Below, piece after piece: positions 6,028 through 7,526 of a stretch of DNA of 7,526 nucleotides (the first letter of the stretch is position 1; the number at the start of each line of letters is the position of its first letter). The DNA lies in the NCBI GenBank assembly GCA_002387725.1, contig DGKK01000069.1, positions 1 to 7,526 on the forward strand, written 5' to 3'. Source of the DNA: Nitrospirae bacterium UBA4572. GTDB taxonomy: Bacteria; Nitrospirota; Leptospirillia; Leptospirillales; Leptospirillaceae. The notes under the pieces were generated by a model. It was not told where the DNA came from and did not search any database. It was given only the letters and a program-made list of their open reading frames with translations. A program made the translations under genes and the position numbers.

Positions 6028-6141
6028 GCGGCCCTCACACCTGTTGACACTTGCGTCTCCTCAATGGCTTTTCGGAAAAAAGTTCCACTCTCTGAATCTC
6101 CCTTCGCGCCTCATAATCATGTCAGACTCTCCAACCCCCAC
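6028..6141. promoter_or_regulatory. Divergent intergenic region between pseudo-GGDEF and cyclase genes
   Basis: This 114-base gap must hold the promoters of both divergent genes. For the cyclase, CATAAT at 6112-6117 is one mismatch from the -10 consensus, but no good -35 stands in front of it. A perfect TTGACA at 6044-6049 has no matching -10 at 15-18 bases. No convincing promoter is seen for the minus-strand gene. No clear operator repeat was found. Confidence 0.3.
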
Positions 6142-7503
6142 ATGATGAGAATTTCTCTTTTTCTCAAGATCTTCGGGCTCTCCCTTCTCGTGATCGGTCC
6201 CATCCTGCTTCTGGGATACATCCTTTTGGAGAAGTCGATCCTTCTTGAAACACGCCACCAGATCAAGGAGAACAACCGTCTTCTCATGAAGGAGCTCTCC
6301 AGCTCTCTCGCCATTCCCCTTCTCAACGGGGATCGCCTGGGGGTCGAGGACAACATTGCCGTTTTCGAGCACGCCAAAGGAGTCCTTGATATCCGGGTAC
6401 GAGACCGGAAAGGCCACGTCATAGGAGAACTCTCTCCCCATCATAGAATGGACGACTCCCAAAAAACACAATCACCAAAAAAACCTTCGGACAGATCCAC
6501 TGCGGCTTTGGGAAATGGGCACCCTGTCCCTCACCCTCTCACACTCCATACCCGGATAACCTTCCAGGGGATTCCCGTCGGCCAGGTCGCACTTTCAATG
6601 TCCGATGCCCCCTACCGGCGGATCCGGGAAAAAATCAGGGAGACCTTTCTCTTGCTGGGCGGGGGCAGTCTGGCGCTGGCCTTTGCCGGATCCCTGCTTC
6701 TTGCCGCCTTCATCTCCCGGCCGATCCGGGAGCTCAGAGACGCCTCCCTGCAGCTGATCAAGGGAGAGTTTGCCCCGGTGAGAGCTCCGGCCATTGCCGA
6801 TGAAACCAGCGATCTTGTGACGGCCTTCAACCAAATGGCCGGGGAGATCCTCCACAAAAAACTTCTGGAAAAAGCGCTGGACCGTTATGTCTCACGAGAT
6901 GTGGCCGAATCCCTTATCCTTCACCCCGAGCGCATCGATCTTGGGGGCGTCAGACAGGAGACGGTCATCCTCTTTTGCGATATCCGGAATTTTACACGTC
7001 TCTCCTCAAAACTTCCTCCCGAAGAGGTTGTGGAGATCCTCAACAGCTATTTTGACGCATTCATCGACATAGTCTTCCGCTATCGGGGTTCCGTCAACAA
7101 CATCATGGGAGACGGCCTCATGATCGTCTTTGGAATCCCGGAGTTTCTTCCGGATCACCCCGAACTGGCCCTCAACTGTGCGCTTGAGATGAGAAATTCG
7201 ATCGAGGCGCTTTCAGAGGAGCGAAAGCGTACGGGGAAGCCTCATGCCGATTTCGGATTTGGCCTTCATGCCGGCGTCGGGATTCTTGGAAACATCGGAT
7301 CCCGCAACCGGATGGAGTATACTATTATAGGTGAGGCGGTGAATCTGGCTGCAAAGCTCCAACAGGAAGCGGGGGCGGGAGAAATTCTTGTCACCGAAGC
7401 CCTCCTGAATAGGATTCCTGAAGACAAACGTCCCACAATCCGGGAAAAGAGATCCATTTCCCCTGCCGGAGTCGACCATTTTATTGAGGTCTATGTCGTC
7501 TAA
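6142..7503 (+). CDS. Membrane-bound class III adenylate/guanylate cyclase with sensor and HAMP
   Basis: Numbered from ATG 6142, the protein has 453 residues. It carries a membrane helix at about 7-30, a periplasmic sensor of about 135 residues (PAS/CHASE-like: NGDRLGVEDNI, then VRDRKGHVIGE and GIPVGQVALSMS), a second helix at about 168-190, a HAMP linker (SRPIRELRDA to FNQMAGEI, about 192-235) and a class III cyclase domain (about 272-453). Metal-binding aspartates are present: D280 in LFCDIRNFT and D324 in MGDGLMIVFG. The usual adenine-contacting lysine position is asparagine N320; its partner is T394 in EYTIIGEAVN. The transition-state pair is N401 and K405, the latter arginine in most cyclases. 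The enzyme would turn ATP, or possibly another nucleotide, into a cyclic product on a periplasmic signal. The frame is open back to an ATG at 5968, but those 58 residues do not look coding and would lie across the divergent gene. ATG 6145 is equally possible; neither has a clear ribosome binding site. Confidence 0.9.
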   Translation: MMRISLFLKIFGLSLLVIGPILLLGYILLEKSILLETRHQIKENNRLLMKELSSSLAIPLLNGDRLGVEDNIAVFEHAKGVLDIRVRDRKGHVIGELSPHHRMDDSQKTQSPKKPSDRSTAALGNGHPVPHPLTLHTRITFQGIPVGQVALSMSDAPYRRIREKIRETFLLLGGGSLALAFAGSLLLAAFISRPIRELRDASLQLIKGEFAPVRAPAIADETSDLVTAFNQMAGEILHKKLLEKALDRYVSRDVAESLILHPERIDLGGVRQETVILFCDIRNFTRLSSKLPPEEVVEILNSYFDAFIDIVFRYRGSVNNIMGDGLMIVFGIPEFLPDHPELALNCALEMRNSIEALSEERKRTGKPHADFGFGLHAGVGILGNIGSRNRMEYTIIGEAVNLAAKLQQEAGAGEILVTEALLNRIPEDKRPTIREKRSISPAGVDHFIEVYVV

Positions 7504-7526
7504 TATTCCGAGGATCATCCACAGAA

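Noticed and set aside
6044..6049. Perfect TTGACA as a -35 box
   Set aside because: At 15-18 bases downstream the sequence is TGGCTTTT-like, with nothing resembling a -10.
5968..6141. N-terminal extension of the cyclase to ATG 5968
   Set aside because: The 58 extra residues look non-coding (no membrane, domain or family pattern) and would overlap the divergent gene by 60 bases; the membrane helix begins right after ATG 6142/6145.

Overview
The window reads as chromosomal DNA of a Gram-negative (diderm) bacterium of middling G+C. Evidence for a diderm is a secreted two-haem peroxidase, an MCE/Mla-type lipid transport operon and a lipoprotein with a lipobox. No ribosomal RNA or other reliable taxonomic marker is present. 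The overall style would fit a Nitrospirota such as Leptospirillum, but that is a guess. I see no insertion sequence, prophage, tRNA, CRISPR array or composition break.

Layout. At 1-132 there is a leader with a possible extended -10 promoter and a strong ribosome binding site. A periplasmic di-haem cytochrome c peroxidase (MauG/CcpA family) follows at 133-1143. Next is a four-gene, same-strand cluster at about 1173-4654: an MlaE-type permease, a very degenerate MlaF-type ABC ATPase, an MlaD-type MCE protein with a proline-rich tail, and a TPR-like lipoprotein whose start overlaps the MCE stop by four bases. The minus-strand gene at 4645-6027 is convergent with the lipoprotein gene, overlapping it by ten bases. 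It encodes a membrane protein with a GAF-like region and a GGDEF-like domain that has lost its signature. Divergent from it, at 6142-7503, is a membrane-bound class III nucleotide cyclase with a periplasmic sensor and a HAMP linker. The last 23 bases hold nothing recognisable.

How the genes may work together. MlaE, MlaF and MlaD homologues normally form one inner-membrane complex that moves phospholipid between the two membranes, with the MCE protein reaching into the periplasm. Here the lipoprotein is tightly coupled to the MCE gene and is a candidate periplasmic or outer-membrane partner. The oddest point is the ATPase: Walker A and the Walker B aspartate are kept, but the Q-loop, the ABC signature, the catalytic glutamate and the switch histidine are all changed. 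The permease also lacks any ATG, GTG or TTG codon that would include its conserved N-terminus. The two signalling genes at the right form a separate divergent pair: one true-looking cyclase and one probable pseudo-GGDEF protein. The peroxidase is probably an independent oxidative-stress or cofactor-maturation enzyme.
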